From JBFWUW01 sp050247075 (GTDB taxonomy: Bacteria > Planctomycetota > Planctomycetia > Pirellulales > JBFWUW01), in contig JBFWUW010000004.1 in NCBI GenBank assembly GCA_050247075.1, forward strand, positions 62,001-126,000: DNA of 64,000 nucleotides. The letters run 5' to 3'. Below the pieces are notes generated by a model. It had not been told where the DNA came from, did not search any database, and saw nothing but the letters and a program-made list of their open reading frames with translations. The position numbers and the translations under genes are program-made. This document shows, in pieces, positions 53,701-62,039 of the stretch (positions are counted from its first letter, which is position 1; each line of letters starts with the position of its first letter).

Positions 53701-54595
53701 GCCACTGCTCTGCCTGCAAAGACTTTTCAGCCTGCGCGACCGCCTCCGCCGCGCCCAGCGAGGTTGGTCGATCGGGCGATTGCAGCAATCGTGGCAGCCA
53801 GCTTTGAAATTCTTCCAGCGTGTCGCGGGCGGCCGCGAATTCCTTTTCCTCGGCCTGCAAATAGGCCAGCTTGACCATGACATGGGAGTTTTTCGGCTCC
53901 AACCGGGCTACCTCCCGCAGTGCTGGCAGGGCCTTCGCTTTAAGTTCTGGCCGATTCGATTGGTTCGCTAAGGTGTACAGGGCGTACCAGACCGCGGCGT
54001 TGTCGGGATCAATGGTGGCGGCCTCCGTCAGGGCGGCTTCGGCGGCGGCTTCCAGTTCGTCCAGGCGGTTGAATTCCACCACCCGCCGCGCCTCGGCCAG
54101 ACGGGCCGCCAACAGGTACGAGACAGCGGAGCGCGGCTCGAGTCGCCGGTCGGCCTCTATGGCGGCTTCGATTGGCTCGACGGTCAATTTGCGACGTTCC
54201 TCCGTCTTGGAATCCTCATAACCAACGAGACGGGCCACGGCCAGATTGCGGGCCACGCCGGCGTCGTTGGGCAGCATTTCGGCCAGCTCCACCAGCAGCG
54301 GTTCCGCCTCGCGCAGATTGTTGACGCCGCCATTCTCCAACATGGCCAGCGCCTGTGACTTAATCTCCAACAATCGCCGGCATTGATCGGGCGTCAAATT
54401 TGGCGGCGCGGGGCCTTTGTCGGGTGGCGGCTGGCCGTCGCCATTGGCCACGCGGCCGGGACCAGGAATGAAGTCAACGGGCCGTTGCAGCTTGAGAAAG
54501 GCCACCAACGCCGCTACCGCCAGCGTGCCGCCGGCCAGCACCAAGATTAACGCCGCACGAGAACGCTTAGGCCCGCCTGTCAATTCCGTGGACAT
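50789..54595 (-). CDS. CRTAC1-like giant protein: TPR, FG-GAP/VCBS repeats and ASPIC/UnbV domain
   Basis: A 1268-aa protein from the ATG at 54595 (STELTGGPKRSRAALILVLA) with AGGAG upstream. One N-terminal membrane helix (LILVLAGGTLAVAALVAFL), TPR-like helices (residues about 60-280), then FG-GAP/VCBS units with calcium-binding Asp runs: DLDRDLVKTKDNG, VDIDHDGDLDLALSTADG, DFDRDLDLDLML. An ASPIC/UnbV segment follows (WINLRVRGEIDDKGTGR, VLWTNGVPQVIV), then CPYLYTWDGERFVFLTDTC and a long C-terminal domain. Anchored, periplasm-facing or surface protein of unknown role. Confidence 0.9.
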   Translation of the reverse strand: MSTELTGGPKRSRAALILVLAGGTLAVAALVAFLKLQRPVDFIPGPGRVANGDGQPPPDKGPAPPNLTPDQCRRLLEIKSQALAMLENGGVNNLREAEPLLVELAEMLPNDAGVARNLAVARLVGYEDSKTEERRKLTVEPIEAAIEADRRLEPRSAVSYLLAARLAEARRVVEFNRLDELEAAAEAALTEAATIDPDNAAVWYALYTLANQSNRPELKAKALPALREVARLEPKNSHVMVKLAYLQAEEKEFAAARDTLEEFQSWLPRLLQSPDRPTSLGAAEAVAQAEKSLQAEQWPQARNDVLKVSNLIVGDEWEASDRRRVVRHPLNYIVLDFASGLCPLEIAGGLDDEAPLANVTFRSSGEQDRIPLAGVVDLLTPDFDLDGRADIMALAGGRVEVFGRTEGGEAWQSLAAVETLPGMSGLLTADLDRDLVKTKDNGLCNQADMDVVAWGSGGVQVFRNEIAADTPSRQLTLVEQSEAFPALRNVLAATLVDIDHDGDLDLALSTADGLQIWANRGEALFYDITDRSALPPDEVRSTALVAVDFDRDLDLDLMLAGPNQPAGYLENLRHGVLRWQALPAGFSALNQGVTSLAAADLTGTASWDLLGGSGEQLVVVRTETLEPGQANARSPAIKLPAAAAKLAMFDLDNDSYSDVVGWAEGRLTVLGGTANGLQPISREPFDEVPTQVAACAVADMDADGDGDLVIASDSFIEVYDNDGGNKNHWINLRVRGEIDDKGTGRVNHYSIGSTAELKFGPWYREQMITGQVTHFGLGPIDKPDVLRVLWTNGVPQVIVHPQPDSEICEVHRLSSSCPYLYTWDGERFVFLTDTCWNAPLGLQHVEGVFAQPRAWEYLKIAGDKLLPRDGQYTIQLTEELWEATYFDSVKLIAVDHPADVQVFTNEKVGPPEISQFKIHTVSQPREPAAARDKHGRDVAEVLRRVDGDFFRGYDRLKMMGYVDEHYLELDLGDLQDPQAITLFLTGWLRPTDTSLNVAISQNPDWPRRRPPAIYTPDASGEWREVRPFMGFPGGKTKTIAVDLSGLFTPGDYRLRIVTNFELYWDQAFFTVDEPKAELRLAEMRPAAADLHFRGFSAVRDGHHHGPDSYDYGDVSTIPKFAPMRGNFTRYGDVAELLAADDDRLAVLGSGDEMTVSFDMPADDPPAGWKRDFLLYNNGWDKDAVLATAYGQQVEPLPFQAMHGYPFAGDEAFPDSPHYRGYLAQYQTRRQDHAAFWRLLRGAGDTRHWPTDEQNKMPSNCGQHVRPGT

Positions 54596-54849
54596 TGTGT
54601 CCGCTTGCTCCTGGATTCCATGGCTGCTTTTCGTGAACTGGCTAGTACGTTTGCCCGCCAAATCCTCTACAATTCTGGAGCAAAGCTACAAGGCCGACAA
54701 GCAATTGGCACCGCCGACCGGCTCACCGAAGTGATTCCTTACCTTGTAGAAATTGACCCAACGATTGAACGATTGGTGGTTCCTTGGATTTCAACGCCTT
54801 CTGGTCGGTGAAAGTTGGCATTGGCCCCGCCGCGTCGTGGCATTCTACC

Positions 54850-55440
54850 ATGACTTGCCTGGCTTTGGTGTTGCTCGTTGGCGGCTGCCAGAAAATGGCA
54901 CCACCTGCCCTGCCGGCGGCCGTTTCGGGCCGTCCCGCCTTGGAGGAACAGATTGCCGCCGTGCGGTCGGGCGGCAGCACCAAAATCAAGATCGAGGGCG
55001 CGATTATCACCGATGACGATTTGCAACTGCTGGCCGATCTGGCTCCGTTGGAGTCGCTGGTTCTGCAAGTCCCCACGGAAATCAGCGATGCTGGGCTGGC
55101 CCACCTGGCCGGGCTGATGAATCTTAAGACATTGAATCTCAAGAATTCCACCGTTACCGATGAAGGTCTGGCGGCGCTAGCCGGATTGCCTCGGCTGGAA
55201 TTGTTACGGCTGGGCAGCTCGCAAGTTCGCGGTCCCGGCCTGCGGCACATCGCCGAGTTGGCCGAGTTAAGGCATTTGATCTTGCAAAAGGCGCCACTGG
55301 CCGACGCCGGCCTGGCGCATCTGCACGGCCTTGGCAAGTTGGAATCGCTGTATGTCGAGGAGACGGAAACCACACCCGAGGGCCTGCGGGCCTTGCAGAA
55401 GGCGTTGCCCAACCTGTCGCACGTCCATCCGCATTATTGA
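54850..55440 (+). CDS. Leucine-rich-repeat lipoprotein
   Basis: A 196-aa protein from the ATG at 54850 (MTCLALVLLVGGCQKMAPPA); LVGGC is a lipobox. Residues about 60-190 are LRR units of the SDAGLAHLAGLMNLKTL type (DAGLAHL, DEGLAALAGLPRLELL, GPGLRHIAELAELRHL). Planctomycetes have many such proteins. Role unknown, likely a protein-interaction surface in the envelope. It is divergent from the CRTAC1-like gene (254 bp gap) and 114 bp upstream of the DUF3500 gene. Confidence 0.85.
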   Translation: MTCLALVLLVGGCQKMAPPALPAAVSGRPALEEQIAAVRSGGSTKIKIEGAIITDDDLQLLADLAPLESLVLQVPTEISDAGLAHLAGLMNLKTLNLKNSTVTDEGLAALAGLPRLELLRLGSSQVRGPGLRHIAELAELRHLILQKAPLADAGLAHLHGLGKLESLYVEETETTPEGLRALQKALPNLSHVHPHY

Positions 55441-55554
55441 GGTTTGCCGGCCAATCCGGCATCGGTCTCTGGCTTGCCCCCTTGGCGTCGGGTATTCTTG
55501 GGTGCGACCTCCCTGCCGCCATCACGCACAGAATAACTTTGAGGAGATATTTCC

Positions 55555-56613
55555 ATGTTCGCTTCGATGATATCCCGCAAGCTTTGGGTTGGATTGGCGT
55601 TGGCCGTGCTGGTGATTTCGGGCGGTTGGCTGCTGCGCGGCGGCGTGGGGCAAGACCTCTCGGCGGCTGGGCAGGCCTTTGTGGCGACGCTAACGCCGGA
55701 ACAGAAAGCAATTGCCGTCAAGGCGTACGACGACCCGCTCCGCATTGAATGGCACTTCATTCCCAAGCCTCTGCAAGACTTTCCGGAGCGCGAGGGCCTG
55801 CAAGTTAAACACATGAACGACCAGCAGCGCAAGGCCGCCCGCGTGCTGCTGCAAGCCGGCCTAAGCAATTTGGGTTATCAGAAGGCCGAGACCATCATGA
55901 GCCTGGAAGGCTTACTGCACGAACTGGAAAAATCCAAAGAGAATCCTCTGATCCGCGATCCGGAGCGTTACTACTACACGATTTTTGGCCAACCTTCTCC
56001 CAAGGGAACATGGGGCCTGAGCATCGAGGGGCATCACCTTTCGCTCAACTTTGTCGTCACCGATGGAGAAATCGCCGCCAGCACGCCGACGTTTTTTGGG
56101 GCCAACCCGGCCACGGTCAAGTCGGGCTTGGACTTTGGTCCCAAGCCAGGGACGCGCGTTTTAGCGCCCGAGGAAGAGGCCGGTTTTGCCTTATTGGCCT
56201 TGCTGACACCCGCGCAGAAGAAGACCGCGATGATCGACGAAAAGGCACCGGCCGATATACGGGCCGCTGGCGAACCGCAATCGCCGGCTACCGTGCCCGA
56301 GGGACTTTCGGCCGCCGAGATGAACGAGGAACAGGTCGCCGCATTGTGGGAACTGCTAGATGCCTATTGTTCCAACGTGCGGCAAGAGGTGGGAGAAGCG
56401 CGGCTCGACGCCATCACCGAGGCCGGCATCCAAAAAGTTCATTTTGCCTGGGCCGGTGCTAGCGAGCCTGGCATTGGCCATTACTATCGTGTGCAAGGGC
56501 CCACCTTCTGCATTGAGTTTGTGAATGTGCAGCCCGACGCCGAAGGCAACGTCGCGAACCATATCCATTCCGTGTGGCGCGACATGGGTCGAGATTTTGC
56601 CCTGGACCGCTAG
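55555..56613 (+). CDS. DUF3500 domain-containing secreted protein
   Basis: A 352-aa protein. A hydrophobic N-terminus (LWVGLALAVLVISGGWLL) acts as signal or anchor. The DUF3500 pattern is seen in FVATLTPEQKAIAVKAYDDP, WHFIPKPLQDFPEREGL, YYYTIFGQPSPKGTWGLSIE, GHHLSLNFVVTDG and HIHSVWRDMGRDFA. Catalytic function of this family is not established. AGGAG precedes the ATG. Confidence 0.88.
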   Translation: MFASMISRKLWVGLALAVLVISGGWLLRGGVGQDLSAAGQAFVATLTPEQKAIAVKAYDDPLRIEWHFIPKPLQDFPEREGLQVKHMNDQQRKAARVLLQAGLSNLGYQKAETIMSLEGLLHELEKSKENPLIRDPERYYYTIFGQPSPKGTWGLSIEGHHLSLNFVVTDGEIAASTPTFFGANPATVKSGLDFGPKPGTRVLAPEEEAGFALLALLTPAQKKTAMIDEKAPADIRAAGEPQSPATVPEGLSAAEMNEEQVAALWELLDAYCSNVRQEVGEARLDAITEAGIQKVHFAWAGASEPGIGHYYRVQGPTFCIEFVNVQPDAEGNVANHIHSVWRDMGRDFALDR

Positions 56614-56754
56614 CAGCGCAGGCAGCCGCCGCAACTCGCATTCCCACGGCAGCACATCTTGCGTTAGATTGGCCCCCCCGCGACGGTGAAATTCGTTGCG
56701 TCCTTGGAAGGACGCCGGCCCGCGCGCTACAGCCAATCACCAGGAGGATGTGCG

Positions 56755-57390
56755 ATGGATCGCCAGTCAAGATCGGCATGGCCGCTGATTGCCGTGGGAC
56801 TAATCTGCACCGTATTGGGCTACTTGTTCGCGGTTCCCATGTCGCGGGCCAAAGAGTCCTCGCGCGGCCGCACGGCCGTGGCCGATGCCTTTCGGGCAGC
56901 CACCATCGACATGGCCCTGCTGTACAAGAGTGACCCCAAGTTCATTCGCCAGCGCGAGGAGCTCACCGCCAGTATCCGCACCGCCGAGGACGCCGTGCGG
57001 GCCAAGGGGGCTTCGCTCGATAGCCGCAAGCGGCTGTTGCAAAAAATGGCCCCAGGCAGCGACACGTTCAACCGGCTGAAGTCGGAGATCGAAATCGACA
57101 CCGCGTTGCTGCAAACCTCGGTGCAAGAGCAGAAAAACGCCTTATCCGCGCGCGAAGCCGACATCTATTGGCAGTGCCACCAGGAAATGTCGAAGGTGAT
57201 CGAGGACTACTGCGAGCACCACGGCATTCAGATGGTCGTCCGCACGACCAACGATCCGATCGATCCGGCTAACCCGCAATCGGTGATGCAAGGTTTGAAC
57301 CGCCAGGTGGTGTACGATAAGGGGATCGACATTACCCAAGCCATCGTGGAACAGTTGAAGTCGCTGCCCGACCGCCAGCCAGCGGAGTAA
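56755..57390 (+). CDS. OmpH/Skp-like periplasmic protein 1
   Basis: A 211-aa protein with AGGAGG seven bases before the ATG at 56755. An N-terminal helix (WPLIAVGLICTVLGYLFAV) is followed by a long coiled coil (residues about 55-140, LTASIRTAEDAVRAKGASLD, LQKMAPGSDTFNRLKSEIEI) and a beta strand pair (IQMVVRTTNDPIDP, VVYDKGIDITQAIVEQL). This is the layout of OmpH/Skp chaperones: N-terminal anchor, hairpin of long helices, small beta head. A sister gene follows at 57592. Probably a periplasmic chaperone or envelope-linked protein. Confidence 0.8.
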   Translation: MDRQSRSAWPLIAVGLICTVLGYLFAVPMSRAKESSRGRTAVADAFRAATIDMALLYKSDPKFIRQREELTASIRTAEDAVRAKGASLDSRKRLLQKMAPGSDTFNRLKSEIEIDTALLQTSVQEQKNALSAREADIYWQCHQEMSKVIEDYCEHHGIQMVVRTTNDPIDPANPQSVMQGLNRQVVYDKGIDITQAIVEQLKSLPDRQPAE

Positions 57391-57482
57391 GTACCGCGAA
57401 TGGATTGCCGCTGACTCCCTGTCGCACTCCGTCGGGTCACCGCCTTGCGGAAGGCAAGATTTTGGTTCCAACCGATTGGTTA

Positions 57483-57549
57483 CCACTGGCGGCTTGCCCG
57501 CCAGTGGCGCTACAGCACACTGGTCCACTGGCGGACAAGCCGCCATTGG
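57483..57549. repeat. Two CCACTGGCGG hairpins
   Basis: CCACTGGCGG-CTTGC-CCGCCAGTGG (57483-57507) is a perfect 10-bp stem, and CCACTGGCGG-ACAAG-CCGCCATTGG (57525-57549) has one mismatch. They fill the 201-bp gap between the two OmpH-like genes. Confidence 0.8.
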
Positions 57550-57591
57550 CACCCCAATACTTGGCTTTGACCAAGTAGGAGAGGGCTGCAA

Positions 57592-58188
57592 ATGCCAAGA
57601 CCGCCGCGATTTGCCTGGAGGAGGTGCATCGGCGGGTTGCTTTGTACCTGTGCCTTTTTGCTAGCCGGCGGACAAAGCTCCAGGTGTGAAGAGGCAACGC
57701 CATTTCGCATCGCCACGCTGGATCTGGAACGGCTGTTCGAGGAACATCCGCTGCATCAGGCCTTAGTGGAACTTGTCGAGGAACAGGAGGAGTTCGCCAA
57801 ACAGCAAGCCAAACGGCACCAACGGCGGCTGGCAGAGGCCCGGCAGCGGCTCCAAAAGGCCGAAAAGGGTTCACGGCAATACAAGCGGAGCGAATCAGAA
57901 ATCAGCCGCTTGGAACTAAACGAAGAGCTAGGTGGCGGGCAAACCGCCATGCCTTTGGATGGCGATGCATTATTCGGACGGATTCTCGTGGAGATCCACC
58001 AGGCCACCGAACGCTACCGTCGCGAGCATGACATTAGCCTGGTTCTGCGGCGATCGAACGACCAGGTCAACGAAGCGGACGCCCCCGTGGTGTTTGGCAT
58101 CTTGCAGCGGTTCGTGCTCTACGATCCAGGGCTCGATATTACCGACGAGGTCCTGGGGGAACTCCAAAAATCCGCCGACCTGCCGTGA
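57592..58188 (+). CDS. OmpH/Skp-like periplasmic protein 2
   Basis: A 198-aa protein with signal peptide (CIGGLLCTCAFLLAGGQSS) and OmpH-type order: IATLDLERLFEEHPLHQALV, long Gln/Arg/Glu coiled coil (EQEEFAKQQAKRHQRRLAEA), then ISLVLRRSNDQVNEADAPVV and LYDPGLDITDEVLGELQKS. The DITxEVL end matches the protein at 56755 (KGIDITQAIVEQL), so the pair arose by duplication. GGAGAG precedes the ATG. Likely periplasmic chaperone-like. Confidence 0.82.
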   Translation: MPRPPRFAWRRCIGGLLCTCAFLLAGGQSSRCEEATPFRIATLDLERLFEEHPLHQALVELVEEQEEFAKQQAKRHQRRLAEARQRLQKAEKGSRQYKRSESEISRLELNEELGGGQTAMPLDGDALFGRILVEIHQATERYRREHDISLVLRRSNDQVNEADAPVVFGILQRFVLYDPGLDITDEVLGELQKSADLP

Positions 58189-58203
58189 CGGACGACGCTG
58201 CCA

Positions 58204-58818
58204 CTAGGCCGCCCGGCGGCGTTCTCCCCGGGGATGGGCTAGCGCCTCGACCGCTTCCAGCGAGAGTTGCCGGAACACGGATGGGGCTTCCGGCTTAACG
58301 CCGGGCGTCTCCAAAAAGACGAGCGAACCCGCGTGCAGCATACGTGGCACGTAAAACCATGCCCGCTCCAGGGCTTCGCCGTGCTGGTCGGCCGAGACAA
58401 TCAACATATCGGTTCCCAGCAGATTGTTGGCACCCCGCGATAGCGCCGCGAAGGGATCGCCGGGCAATAGCCGAATGCTGGCCCCCGTGGCACGCAGTTG
58501 GCGGTACGTCCCCTTGAGCGTGGTCGCGGGCCGTTCATGGGCCGCACGCATCTCAAACAAGTCCACGCCGGTGTAGGCCACCGGGCCGATGCCCTCGCCC
58601 GCCTGGGCCATTTCGATCAGACGCACGGCGCGCCGAGTGTCGCCAATACCCAGTTCCACGATTCGCCGCGCGCGGTGGCGGCGGACGGCGCGGTACAGCA
58701 ACCGGTCTGGCTGGGGCCGCGATAGATACGACAGAAACAGTCGCTTGAGTCGGCCGGCTGCGGGCACGCTGCGCCTCTCGATTCCGTTCGAGATGATTGA
58801 TGGGATTCCGTCCTGCAC
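58204..58818 (-). CDS. Rossmann-fold protein, possibly a SAM-dependent methyltransferase
   Basis: A 204-aa protein. RIVELGIGDTRRAVRLIEMA near residue 50 resembles the motif I strand-loop-helix of class I methyltransferases, followed by YTGVDLFEMRAA. The C-terminus (DMLIVSADQHGEALERAWFY, AGSLVFLETPG) continues alternating strands and helices. No catalytic motif is evident. Divergent or convergent neighbours give no operon partner. Confidence 0.6.
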   Translation of the reverse strand: MQDGIPSIISNGIERRSVPAAGRLKRLFLSYLSRPQPDRLLYRAVRRHRARRIVELGIGDTRRAVRLIEMAQAGEGIGPVAYTGVDLFEMRAAHERPATTLKGTYRQLRATGASIRLLPGDPFAALSRGANNLLGTDMLIVSADQHGEALERAWFYVPRMLHAGSLVFLETPGVKPEAPSVFRQLSLEAVEALAHPRGERRRAA

Positions 58819-58906
58819 TCAACAGATTTCGACTGAATCGCGGCGGCAAATCGAGCAGAAATCTTGCAACCGTTAAGGTCGGCGCAGCCGGCCAAGTGCG
58901 GGCTAT

Positions 58907-58930
58907 CGGCGTTGGAAACGCCTCCTACAA
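58907..58930. repeat. Inverted copy of the GTAGGAGGCGTTTCCAAC repeat
   Basis: TCGGCGTTGGAAACGCCTCC followed by TACA, upstream of the gene at 58204. Same family as 18418 and 38430. Confidence 0.75.
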
Positions 58931-58979
58931 TTTCGTGGAAACGACAACGACAAATTGGCGAAAACGCCTGCCATACCGG

Positions 58980-59183
58980 TTACATAATCCCCACGGCGAC
59001 ATCCTCGTCGGTGTGGACAACTTGCAGCTCGCGCATGCGGGCGGCAATTACTTGCTCAAAATCGGCCCGCATGCCTGCCACCGATAGTTGCAGTGCTTGC
59101 AGCCGGCTTTCCATTTCTTGATTGTGGGCAATCAGCCGGCGGAGTTCGTCGGCGACTTTGTCTTTGGCGTCGATTTCATTCAT
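58980..59183 (-). CDS. Small coiled-coil protein
   Basis: A 67-aa frame from the ATG at 59183 (MNEIDAKDKVADELRRLIAH): an all-helical, Leu/Glu/Arg-rich chain (NQEMESRLQALQLSVAGMRA) that ends HTDEDVAVGIM. It is nested in a larger open frame that runs on to 59816, but that extension crosses the start of the gene at 59434 and is not protein-like. Helical composition supports it. No family is recognised. Confidence 0.5.
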   Translation of the reverse strand: MNEIDAKDKVADELRRLIAHNQEMESRLQALQLSVAGMRADFEQVIAARMRELQVVHTDEDVAVGIM

Positions 59184-59433
59184 GGCAAGGTTGGCTCGTC
59201 TGTGCCGGTTATAGCGGTATTGCCAGCGGCGCGGTCGATATTCGTCGCCCACCGGACTGTCGTTTACCAAGAGTAGGTTACAAACGGTGCCAGCAAGCCC
59301 CCATTGAAGGCGTTTTCGTCCGTCGGCCTTGCCCCCGGCCGGCTGGCTTCCTATACTCCCGCCCCCCATAGGCCAGCGAATTTTGGATGGGTTGGCCGCC
59401 GTTGCCCGTATTCGGCCGGAAGGAATTGATGCC

Positions 59434-60765
59434 ATGTCTTTACGCACGCTGATTGCTGTTGCTTGTATCGCCTGTCTGCCGTTGGCCGCTACGGCCCAAA
59501 CAGCGGATATGCCCGACGCACCCTCGGCCAAGGCCAGCAACCATCGTTGGCGAGAAAGCACCCGCGGTGCCGACGACACTACGGGCACCGATACCACATC
59601 GCCGCGGGCGCGTATTCGGCGCGAAGTGGCCGATGCTTCCCCCGCTGAGGGAGCAACGGTTGGGCGGCGCTCGCGCACCAGCAGCCCCGCCACGCGCACG
59701 GTTGCCGCGGTCGATACCGCGGAGGCCGCCGCGCCCCGCACGCCATTGGCCAAGGTGATCTCCGGCAAGGCCAGCCTTCCCGGCGGTGATGGCCAGGTCT
59801 GGCGGGAGTACGACATTTCGGGCTACACCGCGAGAATTTCCAACACCAACCGTCCCGAGCAGGCCATCATCGACTGGATCTTGCGCGAGACCGGTTACGA
59901 AGCCTGGCACTCCGAGCCGGTCGGCCTGCTCACCGCCAACAAGAACACGTTGATCTGCTACCACACGCCCCAAATGCAAGAAGTCGTCGGCGAGATCGTC
60001 GATCGGTACATCAATCCGGAGGTCGAGCAGCAAGCCTTTGCCCTGCGCGTGATCACCATCGACAACCCCAACTGGCGTGCCCATGCGCAGCGCGTCATGC
60101 AAGCCGTGCCGGTCGAAACCCAAGGGGTGCAAGCCTGGCTGATGCACCAGGAGGACGCCGCGTTGCTGGTGGGCGAAATGCGCCGCCGCAACGACTTCCG
60201 CGAGCATAGCTCGCCCAACCTGATGGCCGCCAACGGCCAATCGACGGTCGTCTCTTCCATGCAGTCGCGCAGCTACATTCGCGATGTGATGCTCAAGCCA
60301 AACGCCTGGCCCGGATACGAAAACGCCATGGCACAACTCGACGAGGGCTTTTCGCTGGAACTCAGCCCGCTATTGTCGCTGGATGGCCAAATGATCGATG
60401 CCATCCTCAAGTGCAATATCGACCAGGTGGAAAAAATGCACTCGATCGTGGTCGATGTCCCCACGGCCAATGCGCCGCGGCAAAAGTCCAAGTTGGAAGT
60501 GCCGCAGATGAGCCATTGCCGCGTGGCGGAACGCTTTCGTTGGCCCGCCAACCAGGTGCTGTTGATTGGGCTGGGAGTGGTGGCTACACCGGTCCCCAGC
60601 GAAACCAAGGCCCTGGGCATTCCGCTGCCAAAGATGGTGGCCGGCCCAGCCCGGGCAAATCTGCTGGTGATGGTGGAATCGCGGGGCAAAGTCGCCATCC
60701 CTCCGCCAGCCACCGCCGCCAAGCCGGGCGAAGCCCCCACGCGCACCTACAATGGGCGGTATTAG
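59434..60765 (+). CDS. Secreted protein of unknown function
   Basis: A 443-aa protein from the ATG at 59434 with AAGGA about ten bases before it. A signal peptide (LRTLIAVACIACLPLAATA) and a disordered Ala/Arg/Thr-rich region (to about residue 110) precede a globular part with DISGYTARISNTNRPEQAII, PEVEQQAFALRVITIDNPNW, GFSLELSPLLSLDGQMIDAI and PANQVLLIGLGVVATPVPSE. Strand-rich stretches recall secretin-like or N0-type domains, but no motif proves it. The open extension to 59329 is dropped. Confidence 0.72.
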   Translation: MSLRTLIAVACIACLPLAATAQTADMPDAPSAKASNHRWRESTRGADDTTGTDTTSPRARIRREVADASPAEGATVGRRSRTSSPATRTVAAVDTAEAAAPRTPLAKVISGKASLPGGDGQVWREYDISGYTARISNTNRPEQAIIDWILRETGYEAWHSEPVGLLTANKNTLICYHTPQMQEVVGEIVDRYINPEVEQQAFALRVITIDNPNWRAHAQRVMQAVPVETQGVQAWLMHQEDAALLVGEMRRRNDFREHSSPNLMAANGQSTVVSSMQSRSYIRDVMLKPNAWPGYENAMAQLDEGFSLELSPLLSLDGQMIDAILKCNIDQVEKMHSIVVDVPTANAPRQKSKLEVPQMSHCRVAERFRWPANQVLLIGLGVVATPVPSETKALGIPLPKMVAGPARANLLVMVESRGKVAIPPPATAAKPGEAPTRTYNGRY

Positions 60766-60785
60766 TACGCCAACCAACCAAGCGT

Positions 60786-60974
60786 CTACCGCTCGTTGAT
60801 TCCCCAGTTGTTCAGAATCACTTCTGCGCCGGGAGTCATTTCGCGTATTTTCTGGGCGATGGTCAGCTTATCGGATGCCGTGGCCTTGCCCAGCTTCTTG
60901 TGAAATTTTCCCAGCTTCTCCCGTCGCTTGCGGCGGCGCTTGATTTCCTTGGCTCGTTCGCTGATGCCACCCAC
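60786..60974 (-). CDS. Small basic DUF6800-like protein
   Basis: A 62-aa protein read from a GTG at 60974 (GGISERAKEIKRRRKRREKL). The block SERAKEIKRRRKRR is highly basic, followed by KATASDKLTIAQKIREMTPG. This start matches small planctomycete proteins of the DUF6800 kind; the open extension to 61034 (MAVGREGIFHQ) is less likely. Convergent with the gene ending at 60765, 20 bp apart. May bind nucleic acid, inferred from charge only. Confidence 0.7.
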   Translation of the reverse strand: MGGISERAKEIKRRRKRREKLGKFHKKLGKATASDKLTIAQKIREMTPGAEVILNNWGINER

Positions 60975-61174
60975 GTTGTGTTCTCCGCGCTGGTCCCGAT
61001 GCTGATGGAAAATACCCTCGCGGCCAACCGCCAAGGGACCGTCCTTTTATCACGCTGGCTAGCGGTCGTCAATCGTAGCGTTGCTGGCGCGGCGTCGCGG
61101 GTGCCATTTCCGCCAGCCGTCAAATACGGTAGAACTGCCGGCAACCCCAGGCTTGCCCAAGGGACTATCGCGAC

Positions 61175-61699
61175 ATGGATGCTGCCATTCGTTTACCCAG
61201 AGTATTGGGGATCGACCCCGGCTTGAATACCACCGGCTACGGTGTCTTGGAGGCCGCCGTGGGGGGGCCGCGGTTGTGTGAGGCGGGTGTGGTTCGCGGG
61301 ACTGCCAAGACATCTCTCACTTCGCGCGTGCATGAAATCCACGCCGGAATCGTCGAAGTCATCGCCTCCCTGAAACCGTCGGCGGTGGCTTTGGAGGAAC
61401 TGTACTCGCACTACGACCGCCCCCGCACGTCGATCTTGATGGGCCATGCCCGCGGCGTGATTTGCCTGGCGGCTGCCCAGGCGGGCATTCCGGTGTTGCA
61501 TTATAGCGCGACCCAGGTCAAAAAAATCCTTACGGGCAGCGGCCGCGCGCCGAAGCGCCAGATACAGCAGGCCGTGCAGCGCGAGCTGCGGCTGGCCGCT
61601 CTGCCGGAGCCGGCCGACGTGGCCGACGCCCTGGCGATCGCCCTGTGCCATTTCTACCGCCAGCCCGACTGGGTGCGGCTCTTCCGCCGACGGGCGTAA
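61175..61699 (+). CDS. ruvC: Holliday junction resolvase RuvC
   Basis: A 174-aa endonuclease that resolves Holliday junctions with RuvAB. The catalytic acids are in VLGIDPGLNTTGYG (first Asp), VALEELYSHYD (Glu), and DVADALAIALCH (last two Asp). Length fits RuvC. The KKILTGSGRAPKRQIQQAV segment is typical. The usual neighbours ruvA and ruvB are not in the window. Confidence 0.95.
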   Translation: MDAAIRLPRVLGIDPGLNTTGYGVLEAAVGGPRLCEAGVVRGTAKTSLTSRVHEIHAGIVEVIASLKPSAVALEELYSHYDRPRTSILMGHARGVICLAAAQAGIPVLHYSATQVKKILTGSGRAPKRQIQQAVQRELRLAALPEPADVADALAIALCHFYRQPDWVRLFRRRA

Positions 61700-62039
61700 C
61701 TCGCTGCGCAACCATTCCGCGCAATGATCGAAGCACGGCATGATGCGGGGTCGGATTATCAACCAGTGTGCGGTTGCCCAGCGCGGACCGTCGAACTCGC
61801 CTCAAACAAACATGGCGGTAGCCATGTTGCTAGGCCATTGCTGGCAGCTAGCAATGCTGCCGCTACAACCCCCATGATCGACAAAATCCAAAAAAAGCTT
61901 TCCCACGGCACAATCGCCAGCCGACTTCTATAGAACGGCGCGCACCGCGCTGTCGATCGTCAACACGGTCACCGACAGTTGGCGTGCCGCTCAACCAACG
62001 AATACACGGTGGACAGTCCCTAACGAGGAGGGGGAAATC
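61700..62039. other. Gap with two small hairpins
   Basis: CATGGC-GGTA-GCCATG and ATTGCT-GGCAGCT-AGCAAT lie near 61810-61856. The 340-bp gap holds no supported gene. A purine-rich GAGGAGGGGGAAATC lies right before the ATG at 62040 and serves as its ribosome binding site. Confidence 0.55.

Noticed and set aside
58980..59816. 278-aa minus-strand frame
   Set aside because: Only the last 67 codons have protein character; the rest overlaps the start of the gene at 59434.
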